A stretch of 64,000 bases of DNA. Origin: Pseudobacteroides cellulosolvens ATCC 35603 = DSM 2933. GTDB lineage: Bacteria > Bacillota > Clostridia > Acetivibrionales > DSM-2933. The stretch is taken from the NCBI RefSeq assembly GCF_001262605.1, contig NZ_LGTC01000001.1, positions 5,714,001-5,778,000 of the forward strand, in the 5' to 3' direction. The notes under the pieces were generated by a model that worked only from the letters and a program-made list of their open reading frames with translations, ran no database searches and had not been told where the DNA came from. Below, one piece after another: positions 62,594 to 64,000 of this stretch. The stretch's first letter is position 1. The number at the start of each line of letters is the position of its first letter. Both the position numbers and the translations under genes were made by a program.

Positions 62594-62701
62594 TGCATCC
62601 ACTCCTTTCAAATTTGTGACAAGAATTTATATCAACAAAACAAACGTGCATACACATTAAGCGAATAAAATATAAATAAACGGTTATACTATTTTATAAC
62701 T

Positions 62702-62836
62702 TTAATGCTCGGTGGCATTACGCATAACTAGTTCAGGCAATTTCGCTATGTCAGCCCCATCGCATGACAATACCATTTTGCCAACCTCGTTGTCGGTATA
62801 CTTACCAGAATCATCCCAATAAGTTAAATTATTGGG
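62702..62836 (-). pseudogene. Decayed C-terminal gene fragment (1)
   Basis: 44 in-frame codons ending in TAA read WDDSGKYTDNEVGKMVLSC and continue DIAKLPELVMRNATEH. Composition is protein-like, but a stop precedes it and there is no start. Family not recognised. Confidence 0.35.
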
Positions 62837-62874
62837 TTATTTACCGATTTCGCACAGCCTATTTTGATATAAAG

Positions 62875-62979
62875 TTAAGAAGCTTTTTGCACAGCAAAAA
62901 AACCCCAACCTCCATTATAGTTACTAGCTGGTCCTAAGTCAAATACAGATTTTATAATTATGCTGATGTATTTCTTATT
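62875..62979 (-). pseudogene. Decayed C-terminal gene fragment (2)
   Basis: 34 codons ending in TAA read IIKSVFDLGPASNYNGGW and end GFFAVQKAS. A stop lies directly upstream and no start is present. It may belong to the same lost gene as the fragment next to it or to another one. The rest of 62594-63189 holds the upstream region of echA and the tadA promoter. Confidence 0.35.
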
Positions 62980-63129
62980 TTAAGAGGAATTTGCTATAAA
63001 CCCTTTATATTTCTCAACGTAGTGACATTCTTCGTGACTTATACTATGCAATTATTATATAAGTACTTTATATTTTGGTTATTTGGTTATTCCTAAATAG
63101 ACAAACTGTGATAAAATATAATACATAAG

Positions 63130-63160
63130 TTGACCAGTTAACTATTTGATAATATATAAT
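63130..63160 (+). promoter_or_regulatory. Promoter region of tadA with 22-bp motif copy
   Basis: TTGACC at 63130-63135 and TATAAT at 63155-63160 (19-bp spacer; TATATA gives 17). The 22-bp recurrent motif occupies 63133-63154. Confidence 0.5.
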
Positions 63161-63189
63161 GTATAAATATGAAATAAGGAACTACGCTA

Positions 63190-63696
63190 GTGAAAAAAAA
63201 AGATATCTCTTCGGAAAAAACAATTCATGAAAAATATATGAACGAGGCTTACAAAGAAGGACTTAAAGCGTATGGCAAGCTTGAAACCCCTGTAGGAGCT
63301 GTTATTGTTTTTAATGGAAAAATCATTGCTCGTGGACATAACACAAGGGAACAAAAGCAAGACCCAACACTTCATGCAGAAATAATTGCCATAAAAAAAG
63401 CAGCAAAAAAGCTGGGTTCATGGCGCCTTATAGACTGTGACCTTTATGTAACGCTAGAGCCTTGTCCAATGTGTGCCGGTGCACTCATTCAGTCCAGGAT
63501 CAGAAATCTTTACTATGGTGCTAAAGACCCAAAGGCCGGGGCCGTTGGGTCGGTTCTTGACATACTTGCTATTGAAAAATTTAATCACAAGGTTAATGTA
63601 TATAGCGGTATTATGGAAAATAAGTGCTCAGATATTTTGAAAAATTTCTTCAGGGAGCTTCGAAAATCAAAAGGCAACAATAGCAATAATGTATAA
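63190..63696 (+). CDS. tadA: tRNA-specific adenosine deaminase TadA
   Basis: 168 residues of the cytidine/deoxycytidylate deaminase fold. The zinc and catalytic site is LHAEIIAI (His62, Glu64) and LEPCPMCAG (Cys92, Cys95). It converts the wobble adenosine of tRNA-Arg(ACG) to inosine. ALIQSRIRNLYYGAKDPKAGA is typical of TadA rather than of free-nucleotide deaminases. It starts at GTG 63190 with AAGGA upstream; a short N-terminal extension of about 14 residues precedes the usual start region. Confidence 0.92.
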   Translation: MKKKDISSEKTIHEKYMNEAYKEGLKAYGKLETPVGAVIVFNGKIIARGHNTREQKQDPTLHAEIIAIKKAAKKLGSWRLIDCDLYVTLEPCPMCAGALIQSRIRNLYYGAKDPKAGAVGSVLDILAIEKFNHKVNVYSGIMENKCSDILKNFFRELRKSKGNNSNNV

Positions 63697-63708
63697 ATTT
63701 CTTCACAA

Positions 63709-64000
63709 TTATGCTTTTTGTACAGGTATAAGCCTGGTAACCTTATGTCTAAGGTATGAAACGGTAAAAGCAATTGTAAATGAAATCATGACTATAAAAA
63801 TAAAATAGTATAATATTTGCTGCTGAGATTTATACAAATTTTTCAGAAAATAGGTGTAGACCAGCTTGTCACTGATATATGAACACATGTATATATCCAA
63901 AGACAATATGGATATGATCCCTAAAATTTTACTAATATGATTATTATTAATTTTGATATCATAAAAAATAAGAAAAAACAATACAGCTTCTATCATAATG
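63709..64000 (-). CDS. Membrane protein C-terminus, acyltransferase-3-like (cut by window edge)
   Basis: The open frame continues past base 64000. The visible 97 residues hold three hydrophobic segments, with ILSLDIYMCSYISDKLVY between the first two and a final basic tail SYLRHKVTRLIPVQKA. The S-x-D-I-Y-x-x-H/S-like pattern before a last pair of helices resembles the end of acyltransferase-3 proteins that O-acetylate polysaccharides. The evidence is limited. It is convergent with tadA, 12 bp between the stops. Confidence 0.5.
   Translation of the reverse strand, partial: IMIEAVLFFLIFYDIKINNNHISKILGIISILSLDIYMCSYISDKLVYTYFLKNLYKSQQQILYYFIFIVMISFTIAFTVSYLRHKVTRLIPVQKA

Overview
The window looks like a chromosomal segment of a low-GC, spore-forming, anaerobic, cellulosome-producing Clostridium relative (Acetivibrio/Pseudobacteroides-like; the genus is inferred). 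The signs are four dockerin-bearing secreted proteins, GH26 and GH16 glycanases, an S-layer-type surface protein, sporulation genes (Spo0E-like, YyaC), a six-subunit Ech [NiFe] hydrogenase, AT-rich DNA and strong Shine-Dalgarno sequences. No tRNA, rRNA, CRISPR array or intact transposase was recognised.

Layout. 1-2.5 kb: a WalRK-type two-component pair, with the kinase cut by the window edge. 2.8 kb: a small Spo0E-like gene. 3-25 kb: one long minus-strand surface-polysaccharide operon, read from a consensus promoter near 25.0 kb. Its order is Wzy/ligase with TPRs, Wzz, RmlD-A-B-C, a GT-C-like membrane protein, a dockerin protein, Wzx flippase, a methyltransferase, glycosyltransferases, an asparagine synthase, a phosphoglycosyl transferase and a CapD-type dehydratase. 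25-31.4 kb: a 1216-residue S-layer-like protein with a strong promoter and structured leader, followed by a dockerin protein that shares its C-terminal half. 31.6-41 kb: an accessory stretch with a tandem-Cache membrane protein, an ECF sigma/anti-sigma pair, a GH26 mannanase, a lipoprotein, small secreted proteins, a beta-propeller dockerin protein and decayed gene fragments.

41.6-51.3 kb is the most unusual part. A plus-strand run encodes JetA, JetB and JetC of a Wadjet-type condensin system, but no JetD nuclease is present. The next genes encode a ClpP/SDH-fold serine protease, a dockerin GH16 glucanase and an NdpA-like nucleoid-associated protein, and the run ends at a strong terminator. 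A Jet condensin linked to a protease and a nucleoid protein is a candidate undescribed plasmid or phage defence, or chromosome-maintenance, variant.

51.3-57 kb: a phosphodiester glycosidase-family protein, a chemoreceptor, DUF896, YyaC and a PAS-SpoIIE phosphatase. 57-62.6 kb: echABCDEF-hypA, a proton- or sodium-coupled ferredoxin:H2 hydrogenase with its nickel chaperone. 62.6-64 kb: decayed fragments, tadA and the C-terminal end of a membrane protein.

Recurrent themes are a carboxypeptidase-regulatory-like (X-like) module directly before the dockerin in all four dockerin proteins, dockerin genes embedded in unrelated operons, and a 22-bp motif found at three distant loci.
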